64,000 nt of DNA, from positions 1 through 64,000 of the forward strand of contig QPMI01000640.1 of NCBI GenBank assembly GCA_004431415.1, read 5' to 3'. A program made the translations under genes and the position numbers. The notes below the pieces were generated by a model, which was not told the DNA's origin, ran no database searches, and worked only from the letters and a program-made list of their open reading frames with translations. Below are positions 30,899 through 43,600 of the stretch, one piece after another; the first letter of the stretch is position 1; each line of letters begins with the position of its first letter. The stretch comes from Cyanophora paradoxa. Its lineage: Eukaryota; Glaucocystophyceae; Cyanophorales; Cyanophoraceae.

Positions 30899-33574
30899 AT
30901 GGGCCGCGACCGCGACGAAGAAGAGCGCCGCAGGCGCAAGGAGGAGAAGCGTGCGAAGAAAGAGAAGGAGAAGTGCGCACCGCCCCCGCCGTCAGCTGTA
31001 CACCGCCTCGCTAAACCACGACAGGAAGCGGAGCAAGCTTGATGAGACGCCGGAGGAGCGGCGTGCACGGCGCCTCGCGAAGAAGCAGAAGAAGGTGCGC
31101 GCTCGCCCCGCGCCGCCAGTAACATTGGCGAATGTGTGTACGCAGGAGGCGAAGCGGGCGGAGAAGGAGCGGTCCAGCAAGAAGGAGGACAAGTCCTTCT
31201 TCGGATACACGAACGATAACAACCCGTTCGGCGACTCGAACCTCAAGGAGCAGTTCGTGTGGAAAAAGAAGAACGAGAAGCTGGTTGAGCTGGGCGTCGA
31301 CCCCCAAGCCCTGTCGAAGGAGCGCGAACGCCTTCGACGCGAGGAGCTTCGCGTGAGCGCATTCGCTGCAGCAGAATGGTTTCGGCTCGGGCTGACAGTG
31401 CCTGGCAGCGGGAGATTGACAAGGTCAAGAAGCGGCGTGAGGAGCGCGAGGAGGAGAAGATGCGGTGGGAGGAGGAGCGGGTGCGCGTTAGCTACTCCTC
31501 GTGCAATCCCTTTTTGCACTAGCGCTGACCGCGCGGCCGGGCAGTCGAGGCTCGCCCGGGAGCGCGAGGGAATGTCCTTCCAGGAGTGGGAGAAGAAGGA
31601 GGACGAGGTGCGGGCGCTCTTTGGCTCCGCTGCGTAAGCGAGGTTCCGAAACGTGCGGTGGGCCGGCGCAGTTCCACCTGAAGCAGGCGATCATCCGGTC
31701 GGAGATCCGCATCAAGGAAGGGCGCGCCAAGCCCATCGACATCATCGCCAAGAACCTGCACCTGGACAAGGTGCGGCAGGCGCCCGAGGCCTGCGGCGCC
31801 GGACCGACGGACGGCGGGGGGGCGTGCGTAGGACTTCGACATCGAGATGAACGAGCCGTACAAGATCTTCAAGGGCCTGCCGGTGGCGGAGATCGAGGAG
31901 CTGAAGGCGGACATCGCCACGCACCTCGAGCTCGACCAGGAGAAGGGCCACCGCGAGTTCTGGAATGTGCGCCGGACCCCGCCGCCGGCCCCGGCCCCGG
32001 CGCCCGCGCGGGGCGCCGGTCGAGGGCGGGGCGGGGGGCAGGCGATGATGGTCGTGTGCGAGGACGAGCTCGAGCAGGCGCGCCGCAGCGAGGAGCTCGA
32101 GCGCCAGGGTGCGCCGCCCCGCACTCTCCCCGCCCGCCAGAGTCGGCGGGGGCTGGGGGGGGGGGGGGGGGCAGGGACGCGGGGGGCGCCGTCGTCGTCG
32201 GGGGTGCACTCGGCGGTGGAGGGGGACATCGAGGGGATCTTCCGGGGCAAGTCGGCGCGGCAGCTGGCGGAGCTCGAGGGCCAGTGCCGCGACGAGATCG
32301 CCATCGGCCGCGGCGTCGACGTCGAGTACTGGGAGAACGTCTTGAAGAAGCTCTCCGTCTTCAAGGCGAAGGCGCTGCTGCGGGAGGTCCACGCCGGCCT
32401 CCTCAAGAAGCGCCTCGCCCAGCTCCAGCAGGAGCAGGCCCGCGCCTCCCGCGGCCGCGACCCCGAGCGCGAGGGGTCCGCCCCCCGCCCCCGCTCGCCG
32501 CCGGGAGCTGAGGGGGCGGGCAGGGGCAAGCGGCGGCGGGAGGACTCTTCCTCCTCCTCCTCCTCGAGCGGGGAGGAGAGCGAGCGGGAGCGCGGCGGGC
32601 GCCGCCGGCAGGCCGCCAGCGAGAGCGAGGGCGAGGGCCGCGCGGCGGCCGGCCCCTCGCGCGGCGGGTGGGAGGAGGAGGAGGAGGAGGAGGACGGCGG
32701 GCGGGGCGGGGCGGGGGCCGGGGGCACGCCGCCGGGGGCTTTCAGCCCGGTGCTGGAGAGCGGGGACGTGGGGGAGGCGGAGGTGGTGGACGAGGCGGAG
32801 GACCGGCGCCAGCTCGAGCAGCAGCGCGAGGCCATCCTCGCCCGCGAGCGGCACGCCCCTGGCCCCACCCCCGCCCCGCCGCGTTGCCAGCCCCCGCCCC
32901 TGACGCGCGGGGCGATGCGCGCGCAGGGAGAAGATGGCGGAGATCGCGGCGGCGGAGGAGGCGGCGCGGGTGTCGGCGGCGGGGCGGGCGGCGATGTCGC
33001 GGACGCGGTTCGTGAACGAGGACGAGCTGTACCGGATCGAGAGCGCGAAGCTGGCGGAGCGGGCGGAGGAGGGCGAGGTCTCCTTCGCGGACGAGGTGGC
33101 CGTGGAGGGGCAGCAGTACCGGTGGGAGGACAAGTACCGGCCCCGCCGCCCCCGCTACTTCAACCGCGTCCACACCGGCTTCGACTGGAACAAGTACAAC
33201 CAGACGCACTACGACCACGACAACCCGCCCCCGAAGATCGTCCAGGGCTACAAGTTCAACGTGCGCCCGCCCCGCGCCCCGGGCCGCCCCGCCGCGCGCT
33301 CCCTGCGCTGCGGGCGCGACGCGGGGCCTGGGCGCAGATCTTCTACCCGGACCTCATCGACAAGGCGAAGTCGCCGCAGTTCTTCATCGAGCCGGACACG
33401 ACGGAGGACACGGTGCTGCTGCGCTTCCACGCGGGGGCCCCCTACGAGGACGTCGCCTTCCGCATCGTCAACAAGGAGTGGGAGTACTCCCACAAGCGCG
33501 GCTTCAAGTGCACCTTCGAGCGCGGCATCTTCCACCTCTACTTCAACTTCAAGCGCTACCGCTACCGCCGCTAG
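30899..33574 (+). CDS. CACTIN: Cactin, spliceosome-associated protein
   Basis: Cactin is a conserved nuclear protein of spliceosomal C complexes. The ATG at 30899 gives MGRDRDEEERRRRKEEKRAK, the usual charged N-terminus. Then come FFGYTNDNNPFGDSNLKEQF with VWKKKNEKL, MSFQEWEKKEDE and FHLKQAIIRSEIRIKEGRAK, all close to the central cactin domain. The middle contains PYKIFKGLPVAEIEELKADI, DVEYWENVLKKLSVFKAKAL, and an acidic Ser-rich linker. The C-terminal domain is nearly canonical: RPRYFNRVHTGFDWNKYNQT, HYDHDNPPPKIVQGYKFN, an intron, then FYPDLIDKAKSPQFFIEPDT, LRFHAGAPYEDVAFRIVNKE and FNFKRYRYRR before the TAG at 33572-33574. About ten introns of 40-70 nt are needed. Length and domain order match the family. 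Confidence 0.92.
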
Positions 33575-33703
33575 CCCCGGCCCCGCCCCCCGCGCCCCGC
33601 CCCTCCCCGCTTGCCCCCGTCGGCCCCGCGATGTGCGTTGCACGGCGTTCGATTGGAAACAATGCTGCTGGGGAAGGGCGCGGGGCGCGGGGGGCGGGGC
33701 GGG

Positions 33704-36700
33704 CTAGAGGAGGGCGGGGTGCGGGGCGAGGTCTGTCACCTCGACGGCCGCCCCGAGGTCCCACAGGCCCCACTTCTCCGCCACGTTGTGGATGAGGGGC
33801 CGCCCCTCCGCCGCCGCCCGCTTGTACTCCTCCAGCAGCGCCGGCGGCGTCATCGGGCGCGTCACGTGCCTGCGCGCGCGGGCGAGGGCCTTCACGCAGC
33901 GCCCGCTGGGAGCGGCGGGCGGGGCGGGCGGGGCGCACTCGGCGACGTGGTCCTGCGGGGCCGGCGCGGGGGCGGGGGCGGGTGAGGGCGGGGCGGGGGG
34001 AGGCGCTGGAGGCCGGGGCGGGCCTGGTGGAAGGCGACGATGGGGGCCTTCAGAAAAACGTAGAAGAGGCTCATTGACGAAAACGTGGCGGGGAGGAAGG
34101 CGTCGCAGAAGGAGGAGGTCGCGTGCTCGGGGTAGCCCCGCGCCGCCCGCCAGCGCTCCCCGTGCGCCAGCAGGAAGTCCCCCGGGAAGTCCATCGTCAG
34201 CTGCCCGAAGCTGCCCCCGCGCGGGTGCGCATGCGGCCTCAGCGTCGGAGGCGTCCGCCGCGCGGCGGGGCGGGGCGCGGGGCGCACTCGGAGACGAGGT
34301 GGCCCTCCCAGTCGGTGGGCCCCCGGGCCTCCGCCGGGGGCCCGGCGTGGCGCGGGGCGGGGGGCCCCCGGGGGCGCCGCCGAGAGCTCCGCCCACTCGG
34401 CGTACGGCATCGCCCGCTCCTTCGTGAGGAAGATCGGGCTGCGGGGCGCGGCGTCGGCGGGGGCCGCGAGGGGCGCGCGGGCGGGGCGCGGGGGCCGGGG
34501 CGCGACTTGGAGCGGGAGCGGCGGAGGAAGTCGGCGAGGACGGCGGCGCGGGGCGCCTCGGGCAGGTGCGTCCCGTTCGCGTCGAAGCTGCGGGCGCCTC
34601 AGGGAGGGGGCGGGGGGGTGCGGGGGCCGGGGCGGGCCGGCGGGCGAGGTAGAAGGCGTCGGGGCGGAGGCGGCGGGCGGCGAGGGCGGCAAAGAAGGCG
34701 TCGGGGAGCAGCACGTCCTGGTTCGTCACCAGCACGTACTCCCCCCGCGCCCGCCGCACCCCCGCGTTCTTCCCCACCCACTCGAACAGCGGCTGCCGCC
34801 CGCCTCGGCCGGCCGGAGGGCGCGGGGTGGATGCGCGGGGGCGGGCGCACGATCTTGGCGTGGTTGGGGAAGCGCCTGTGGACGCCCGGCGGCACCCGCA
34901 CGAAGCTGCCGGCGGCGGCGGCGGTGAGGCGGGCGGCCCTAGTAGCGTCCTCGCGGCGTGCACCGGTAGGTGAGGTTGTGGCGGACCGGCCACTCGTACT
35001 CCTCCATTACGCTCCTGCGAGGGGGTTCGGGCGCGCGGCGAGCGGGGAGGAGCGGGCCGGTGCCGGCGCCCTCGGCCGCACCGGCGGCCCGGGGGCGTGT
35101 TCCAGTCGACGACGACGAGCTCGAGGGGGGCGCCCGCCCGCCCCGCCCCATCCGCCAGCGAGTTCAGGAACACCTGGAACCTGCGCGGGAGGTGAGAGGG
35201 GCCCGCAGCGGGCATAGGCCTCCGGGGCGGGGCGGGAGGACCGGCGGCGAAGGCCCCCGCCGTAGTCGTCGTTCCTCGTCACCTGCGGGGCGCTCGGAGG
35301 GGCGCTCGCGGCGGGGGCGGGGGCTGGGGCCGGCGCACGACGACGATGGAGAGGTACGGGGCCGGCCACCCGCGCGCCCCGCCCTTCCTCGGCCCCTTGC
35401 GGGGCCCCGCGGGGGGCGGCGTCGGGGCGCCCGGGCTGGAGGGGCAGCGCGCGGCGGCCGGCGGCGGGGCGGCGCCGGCGGCGGAGAGGTCGGCCAGCCA
35501 CGACTCCGCGAGCGCTGCCGGCGCTCAGGGGGCTCGGAGCGGGGCGGGACGGCGGGGCGGGGGCACGGGGAGGCCCGGGGCAAGGTGCCCCAGGCGGGGT
35601 CGGAGGCGTTGGCGGCGAGGGCCTCGGCGGCGGCGGCGAGGGAGCGCAGCGCCCCCGCCGCCCGCCCCCTCGGGCTCCCGCCACGCCGCGAGCGCCTCCG
35701 CCAGCGCCCCGCCCCGCGCCTCCAGCAGCAGCTCCGCCGCTCGCGCCGCCCGCCCCGCGCCGGGGCCGGCTGCACGGCCCCCGGGGGGCGACGGCGGCGC
35801 GCCGGCAGCCGCCGGCCGGCGTCCACAGGAGCCGCTGCGCGAGCATGTCCCGCACTGCGGCGGCGGCGGCGGTCAGGCGCGTGGGCCAGAGCGGGGGATG
35901 GGAGGGCGGGAGGGGCCGGGGGCGCGCGGGCGGCGGCGAGGCGGGGGTCGGGGCCGGGGGCGGCAGGGCGGCCCAGAGGGCGTCGCGGGCGTAGAGGGCG
36001 CCGGGCGCCGCCTCTCCGAAGAAGAGGCCCCGCGCCAGCAGCGTCGGCCCGCGCCCCGCTCCTCCCGCCCATCGCCACCCGGGCGCGCCCGGGGGCCGGG
36101 GAAGAGCAGCAGCGGCGCGCGCCGGTGCGGCGGCGGGGCGCGCAGGCGGACGAGGGGCGGGATGCGGGGCGGGGGCCTCGCCGGGGAGAGGGCGGGGAAG
36201 AGCCGCGAGGCGGTGACGAGGGCGGCGGGTGCGGGGGCGGGGTGGAGGGCGGCGGTGGGAGGGCCCAGGGCGGGGCGGGGCAGCGGGGGCGGGAGGGGGG
36301 CGGCGGGGACGGGGGCCCCGAAGTAGAAGGCGGGGTCCGGCACGTCCAGCACCGCCGTCGCCCCCCGCTGCGCCTGCGCCAGAGTGAGGCGCCACCGGCA
36401 GGAGGGAGGGGGCGAGGGGCGGGCGGGGCGCGGGCGGACGGCGAAGAGGATGCCGAGGAGGCGGCGCGCGGGGCCGCGGGGCGGCAGCAGCGCCTCCACC
36501 GCCCACCCCGCCCCCGCTGCCTGCGCCTCGAGCTCCGGCAACGCGGCGACGGCGGCAGCAGCGCTGCGGAGGCGGGCGGCGGGCGCACGCGGGGGCGTCG
36601 AGGAGGTGGAGGGAGGAGTTCGGGGCACGGCGGCGAGGATGGCGGCGGGCAGGCCCGGCGCGCACGCCACCGCCACCACCTGCCAGCCTGCGCCCGCCCG

Positions 36701-38773
36701 CACTCAGCGAGGGCGAGGGCCCGGCGGGAGGCGCGCGCCGTCGACGGCGGCGGCAGCCCAGCGGGCGAGGGCCTCCGGGGCCGTCCCCTCGTCCACGCCC
36801 AGCACCGCCCACGGCTGCTCCGCTTCCGCCTCCGCAGGCCCCGCCGCCGCCTCCTCCGCGGCCCCCGCCCCCGCCGTGCCGTCCCCCGCGGAAAGGAGGC
36901 GGTCGCCGGGGGCGTTGGGGAGCGCGGCGCCGCCCTCGCCGAGGGACGCCAGCGCCCGATCCTCCCCGGCGTCTGCCCGCCCCTCGGCCCCGCCCCCGCT
37001 CGAGGCGATGCGGCGCACGCGCGCGCACCCCGGTAGGAAAAGGGGAAGGGGGCGGAGGCCTGCCCGCCGACCTCCACCTGCACCCCCGTGAGCGGCCGGT
37101 CGCTCGGCCCGGCGAGCGGGGGCGGGCCTGGAGGGAGCGGGGCCGGCGGGAGAGGGCCGGCGGGGCGACGCAGGCGACCGTCTGGTGCGCAGCCGCGACG
37201 AAGGCCCCTGCCGCCCCGCTCGCCCGGGCGGCGCCGGCGGGGGGCGGAGCGGGGCGGGGAGGGGCACCGGGCAGGGGCGGCCGTCGAGGAGGATGCGGAC
37301 GGGGCGCCGTAGGGCCCATGTTCCACCCGGCCGCCACGAGGAGGCCGCCCTCGAGGGGCGGCGCGGCCACGGCGGCGACCTCCGGGGGCAGGTAGGCGAA
37401 GCGGGCGCGGGGCGAGGGGCGCGAGGCCCGCCCGAAGACGCGCACGAGGACCTCGTGGCCGGCCCCGATGCCCGGAGGCAGCGCGCACGCCAGGCTGTAG
37501 TGCGGGGCGGGGGCGGCCGGGGCAGGGCACGGGGCGCCGCCGACGCTGACCTCGCGCGCCTCGCCGGGCTCGAGCTCGGCCGGCCCGAGGCCGATGCCGT
37601 AGAGCTGGAGGGTGCCGCCGGCGGTGGGGGCGGGGGCGACGAGGGCGACCTCGGGCTCGGCGGCGGTGCGGACGGCGATGCGCATCTCGAGCCGCAGCGG
37701 GACGGCCGCCAGGCTCTTCACCACCAGGTAGAGGGCCTCCCCGGCCGGCGCCCCCGCCCGCACAGCCCCCCGCGCACCCTGCCGCACCGCCCCCGCCTTC
37801 ACGCTCCCCTCCTCTGCGCGCCCCGCCTCAGAGGGAGGGGCGGGGGCGGGGGGCGCGCGGGGGGCGCGGGGGCACCGTAGTAGGCGAGGGGGAGGCCGCC
37901 CTGGGCGCGCTCGACGTTGAAGGCGTCCGAGACGAAGACGGCGACGGGCCCCTCGGGGCTCGTCCCGAAGCTGTACGCCAGGTGGCACGGGCACGGGCCC
38001 CCCGAGGAGAAGAGGGCCACGCCGCCGGCCTCGAGCTCCTTCGCCGAGTGCGCGGCGCTCGTGATCTCCGCGTGGTGCGAGACGGCCACCGGCCGCCCCT
38101 CGCTCAGGTTCTCGATGACGACGATCAGCTGCTCCACCGGCTTCCCCAGCGCCGTCACGTCCACCGACACCATCCGCGTCTCCTGCGCGCCGCCCAGCGA
38201 GGCCGCGAGGCCGCTCAGGCGCCGCGCCGGAGGCGGGCCGGGTGGGGCCGGCGGCGGCGGCGCGGGCGGACCTCCCATGCGTCGAAGTACGAGAACTCCT
38301 TCCGCGCTTCGAAGAGCGCGAAGTTTGGCGGGTCCTGCCCGCCCCTGCGCTTAGCTATGACCGTGGACATGGGCGCCGGCCGCCGCGAGGCGCTTTTACA
38401 TGTGCAAGGCAGCGGCCAGCAGTCGACGGCACCGATAGACCCGTTGTGATTAAAAAAATTTAATTTATCGGAGGAGCGCGGCGGACCATCAGGTAGACCG
38501 TCACGTTGTCCTCCGCCATGAGAAGCATCGAGTAGAGGCACGGGCACGGCCCTGCGCGGGGCGGTGATCAGGAGCGGCTGGCACACGCTGCACACGGCGT
38601 ACGCGGGCGGCGCTACGCATACGAGCGGCGCATTCGCGGTCCGCACCATTCCGCAGGCTCACGTATAGGCCAGCGGGGACCTGCACCTCGTCCGCGGCGG
38701 CAAGCGCGGCGAGGAGCGCCAGCGCGACCGCCAATGCGAGGCCCAGCGCACCCGCCGCGCCGCTGGGCCGCAT
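33704..38773 (-). CDS. TIG-domain / glycosyltransferase fusion, secreted or Golgi
   Basis: The first exon (38773 downwards) reads MRPSGAAGALGLALAVALAL and continues hydrophobic, a clear signal peptide or anchor. Cys-containing segments follow (PLVCVAPPAYAVCSVCQPLL), then a beta-rich region with RMVSVDVTALGKPVEQLIVV and FGTSPEGPVAVFVSDAFNVE. IPT/TIG-like repeats follow, for example FAYLPPEVAAVAAPPLEGGL with VAAGWNMGP. A long Ala-rich middle (36.9-35.5 kb) includes LGVDEGTAPEALARWAAAAV. The C-terminal third is a GT-A-type glycosyltransferase: VTRNDDYGG, FQVFLNSLADGAGRAGAPLE, LVVVDWNTP, EWVGKNAGVRRARGEYVLVT with NQDVLLPD (DxD-like position), and GQLTMDFPGDFLLAHGERW. The stop is at 33704-33706. 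It probably glycosylates or builds surface polysaccharide in the secretory pathway. One gene is assumed; the middle could hide a boundary. Confidence 0.65.
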
Positions 38774-38850
38774 GCTCGCAGGTCGGCAATTCCGGCTGCG
38801 GGATGCAATGTGGCGGGCCCTAGTCAAATTCGACCGGTACCCTGGCGCAG

Positions 38851-40463
38851 ATGGCCGCTTTCGTGTCCGCGGGCCTTGCGAGGCCGCTGAGCACGTGCCG
38901 CGATGTTGGAGAGAGCAGCTTCGTCGGCTGCCCCGTACAGGAGCCCGCGAAGACGGCCCCTCGCAGCGCGGCCCGGACGCTCATCAGCTGGGTCGGCACG
39001 GCGCGTCCCCGCCGCGCATTCATTGCAAGAGCTTCCTCTGCATCACCCCAGCTTCCCGCCCACAGCCCAGTCGGTGCGTCGCTCTCCGTGTCTTTCGCGC
39101 CAAACCTGCCGCGGTGCAGCGGCGAAACCACGGCGCACTCTGAAGTGCCCCGTCGCGCGTACACGCAGCGTCGGGATCGGGGCTCGCCTCGCAGCTGCCC
39201 GCGGTGCGCGGCAAGTACCAGGATAACTACCCGCTGAGCAAGCTGACCTGGTTCGGCGTCGGCGGCCGTGCGGAGGTGCGAGGCTTATGCGGGCGGCAAT
39301 CCGCGGGGCGCGCATGCTCGCCCGAGCATCGCCCCCGCCGATCGGGCGGCGGGGGGGCGCAGGTGCTCTTCACGCCGGAGGACGAGGAGGACCTGGCGGA
39401 GTTCCTCGCGAAGAAGCCGGCCGGCGTGCCCGTGACGGTGATCGGCGTCGGGTCGAACCTGCTCGTCCGCGACGGCGGCGTCGACGGCGTCGTCGTCCGC
39501 ATGGGCAAGGTGCCCACCCCGCGCCCCTCGGCGCCCCCGCACGGGTGCCGAGGGCGGGCGGCGCAGGCATTCGCCGAGGTGCGCGTGGAGGGCGTGAACG
39601 TGACGGCCGGCGCCGCCGCCCTCGACCTCAACGTCTCCAAGGCCTGCCGCGGTGCCCGGCCCCGCCCCCGCCCGCCCCGCCCCGTGTCGAGGCGAGCGGC
39701 GGGGCAGACGCCGGCGTGGCGGGCTTCGAGTTCCTGAGCGGGATCCCCGGGACGGTGGGCGGGATGCTGAAGATGAACGCGGGGGCGTACGGGGACGATG
39801 CCTCGAAGGTGGTGTTGAGCGCGCGGGCGGTGGACCCGCAGGGGACCCTCCGCGAGCTCCTCCCCGCCGACCTCGGCTTCTCCTACCGCCACAGCGCCGT
39901 CCCCGACGGTCCCCCCGCCCCGCCCCGCCCGCCCCGCCACGCTCGAGCGCGCGGGTACGCAGGCTGGGTCTTCGTGTCGGCGCGGATGGCGGGGCGGGCG
40001 GACAGCGTGGAGGCGATCGCGGGGCGGATGGCGAAGATCCAGGCGGACCGGGAGGCGTCGCAGCCGATCCGGAGCCGCACGGGGGGCTCCACCTTCGCCA
40101 ACCCCCCCAACGAGCAGGGCCTCCGCGCCTGGCAGCTCGTCGACGCCGTCGGCGGCCGCGGCCTCCGCAGGGGCGGCGCCATGGTGCCCGCCCCGCGCCG
40201 CCTGGCTCCGGGCGGGAGGGTGGTGAGGGGCGTCGGGGCGCAGATCTCGGAGAAGCACTGCAACTTCATGATCAACACGGGGGACGCCAGCGCCGCCGAC
40301 CTCGAGGACCTCGGCGACGAGATCATCCGGTCCGCCCCGCACGCTCAGCGCGCGACCCCTCGCCCCGACTCACAGCCGGCCGGCCCCGCCCGCCAGCCGC
40401 GTGCGGGAGCAGTTCGGCATCGAGATGCGGTGGGAGATCCAGAGGATAGGCAAGCGCCTCTAG
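38851..40463 (+). CDS. murB: MurB-type UDP-N-acetylenolpyruvoylglucosamine reductase
   Basis: MurB reduces UDP-GlcNAc-enolpyruvate to UDP-MurNAc using NADPH and FAD, a step of peptidoglycan synthesis. Across short introns the exons read [36 protein letters not shown] (FAD-binding), [61 protein letters not shown] (containing the catalytic Ser of GGS), [12 protein letters not shown], and [20 protein letters not shown]. The C-terminus is [16 protein letters not shown] with the conserved Glu, and the TAG is at 40461-40463. The motif set is that of the FSYR-containing MurB of proteobacteria. The N-terminal 350 bp are Arg/Ser/Ala-rich in several frames and could encode an organelle targeting peptide; the exact start is unresolved. 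At least five introns show that it is a nuclear gene. The neighbour on the left starts divergently about 80 bp away. Confidence 0.88.
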
Positions 40464-40618
40464 CTCGACGCAGACGCCGCTCATTGCTCTTCATGTTACC
40501 GAGAACGAAACCCGATGACATCGATCATGAACGCCTTGATGCTGCACCACGAGCGATCAAATTTGGGGGGTCGGAGTCTCGGGGGATCCGGGGGGAAGGA
40601 GTCGGGGATACGGCAAAG

Positions 40619-43600
40619 ATGGCGAGCCGACGGGACGCCGCGGGCCAGGCCGCGCAGCACCCGGTTTTCTCCAAGATACGAGCACCGCGAATCGATAGCT
40701 CGAGCACGAACCTTGCCGCGGTATCGGGCGACTGGGTTTACACATACGGCGACGATGGCGACAATGGCACGGCCCTTTACTGCGCGGACATCAAGCGCCT
40801 CAACAGCCGCAGCGTAGAGGCGCGCCGCTCGCTTTGCTCCGCCCGTGGCGCTCACGTTCGTGCAGACCATTCGGCTGGAGCCGCCGCCGGACTTTCAGGT
40901 GCTGCAGCTGCTGCTGAACAGCACCGGCGAATATGCTGCCTTCGTGGGCGAGCGCCAGATCTACGTCGGCTTCGTCAAGCGGCCGCACGGCGCCGCGCGG
41001 CCTCACAAGTCGGGCGCGAGCGAGCCGAGCTTCTGCCGGTGCGGGCGCGTGGCACATTGCGCCCGCGGACGAGCGGCTGAGGCGTCGCGGGGACAGGACG
41101 GTGCCGCTTGGGGAGGAGTACCTGGAGGCGGCGATCGTGCAGGCGGCGTGGCACCCGCTGAGCGAGTCGCACCTCGCCGTCCTCTCCGACGACGGCCTCC
41201 TCCGGTCGGCCCGCACGCGCCCTCGCCTGCCCCCGCCGAGGCTCACCTCCGCGCGGCAGCCTCTTCGACCTCTCGCGGGACCTCTACGAGCCGGAGCAGA
41301 CCATCTCCGCCCGCGCCGTCGGCGGCCAGCCGGACGCGCGCCCCGCCGGCCCCGGCCCCGCCGCCTCTGCGCTGGCTCGTGACGCGGGGCGGCGCGCAGG
41401 GCGGGGAAGAGGAGGGGCCGGAGGAGATCGAGGGGGACCGGGTGGTGGCGTTCGAGTTCGGGGCGGCGCGCGGCTGGGAGGCCTTCGCCCTCTACTTCCT
41501 CTACGCCTCCGGCGACCTCCGCGCCCTCTGCCCCGTAGTCCCCTACGGCGGGTCCGCCTCCCGCCTTGGCCTCCGCCGGCGCGGGGCGGGGCTGACGCTG
41601 GCGGGGGCAGGCGGGTGCCGGTGTCGCTGCTGACGGGGCTGTGCGACGGGCTGCGGGAGGGCGTCGGGGCGGCCCCCGCCGGCAGCCTGCCCCGCCAGGT
41701 CCGCTGGCAGCTCCACTGGCTCGCCGAGATCGCCGGTGCGTTGCCGGCCAGCCGCAGCGCGGCACCGCGCCGGCTGCGAGCGGGCGGGGCCAGGGTGCGG
41801 GCCGGCGGGGCGGATGAGACGGCGGACCTCTCCCTGGAGGCCCTGCGCGCCCTCTTCCTCGCCGCCGCCAAGCGGCCCCGCCCCGCCGCCCCCGCCCGCC
41901 CCCGCGCCCCGCTCGGCGCCCCCCACGTCGAGCCCCCGCTGAGCGCGCCGCCGGGGCCGGCTTCTTCCGGACGCGGCCGCCGAGCCTGGCGAGCCGGGTC
42001 TCGCGGCGGGGCCTGGAGCTGCAGGGCCCGTTCGCGTACGAGCGGCTGAACCCGGCGCCGGCGCTCGAGGAGGGGGCCTACGTGGCGCTGGCGCGCGTCG
42101 GGGCGGGGCCGCCGGCGCTCGCCTGCGCCACGCGCGAGGGCCGCCTGCGCCTCCTCGTCGCCCTCGAGGAGCTCGCCCCCCGCTGGCTCGACGACGTCCG
42201 CCCCGCCCCGCCCCGCCCCGCCCCGCCACCGCCCAAGCTCACACCCGCCCAGCGCGACGCGGCCGCCGAGGAGGAGGCCCCGCCCCCCGCCCTGCTTCTC
42301 GTCGAGACCCTCGAGCTCCCGTGCCCCTCCCCCGCCCTCTTCCCCGACCCGACCTACCGGTGCCCCCGCCCCGCCCCCCCGCCGGCGCCTTTGGCGCTAA
42401 GCGGTGGGGGCAGGGAGCGGGTGTACGTGCGGCACGGGCGGGGGGTGCACTGCGTGCAGCTGCCGTGGCTGGCGGCGCTGCAGGCCTTTCTGCGCGACGC
42501 CGAGGCCGGCGCCCCGGGCCGCCTCCCCGAGCTGCCCCCGGCCCTCCCCTTCCCCCTCCTCCACACCGCCCGCCCCGGGCCCCTCCCCGCCGCCCTCGTC
42601 CTCAGCGACCCCGTCGCCGGGTACATGCTCCTCGCCGTCACCCGCGAGGGGCGGCCCCTCGGCGTGCCCCTCGCCTCCACCCTCGCCACCTGGGCCCCCG
42701 CCCCGCAGCTCGCCCTCGCCCCGCTGCCCCTGCCCCTCCCCGCCCCCGCCCCCGCCCCCGCCCCAGCACGCCGGGCCCAGCCACGCCGGCGCGCGGGGCG
42801 GAGGGGCGCTGGAGGGCCCCGCGGGGCGGTGCCGCCCCTCTCCCGCCTCCTCGAGCCCCTCCTCAGCCCCCAGCGCCGCGCCGCCCGCCGCGCCGCCGCC
42901 CTCGCCCCGCCCCAGCCCCCGCCCCCTCCGGTGCGGCGGGCCCCTTCCCCCCCTTGCCCGCCCGGGCGTGGGCGACGGGGCGCAGGGGCGCGACGGACGG
43001 GACGCTGGAGTGGCTGCAGAAGTGCGTGGGGCGATGAAGGAGGGGTACGTGGTGGACCTCACGCGGGTGTGCGAGGAGACGCTGGGGCGGCTGGAGCTGC
43101 TGGAGGGCGTCGAGGTGCACCAGAACGGCCAGCTCGAGGCCCTCCACGCCCGCGTCCGCGCCCCGCCCGCCCCGCGCCCCCGCCCCCGCGCCCCGCGCCG
43201 AGGCCGCGGGGCAGCTCGAGGGCCTCGACGGGCGCGCCGAGCGCCTCGAGGAGGCCGTGCGCCGCGCCTCCGCCCGCCAGGAGCAGCTCGCCGCCCGCGC
43301 CCACGCCGCCCTCCGCGCCCTCACCCGCGCCCGGTCCCCGCTCCCACCCCGCCCCGCCCCTGCCCCCGCCGCTCACGGGGGGCAGGCCGCCGGAGGCGTC
43401 GGAGGCGGAGAAGGAGTGGAGGGGCCGGCTGGAGCAGCGGCGGGAGGCGTGCGGGAAGTTCGAGGAGCGCCTCAACGCCGTCGAGCGCCGCGCCGGCCGC
43501 GCCGGCCTCCTCTTCCCCCGCCCCGCCGGGAACGGCGCCGTCCCCGTGGCGCTCCCCGTGGGGAGCGGGGGCGCCGAGGCGGGCGGGGGCGCGCTCTCGG

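Noticed and set aside
39227-40342. Antisense protein of 371 residues over MurB
   Set aside because: It is the complement of well-supported MurB exons and lacks any recognisable domain.
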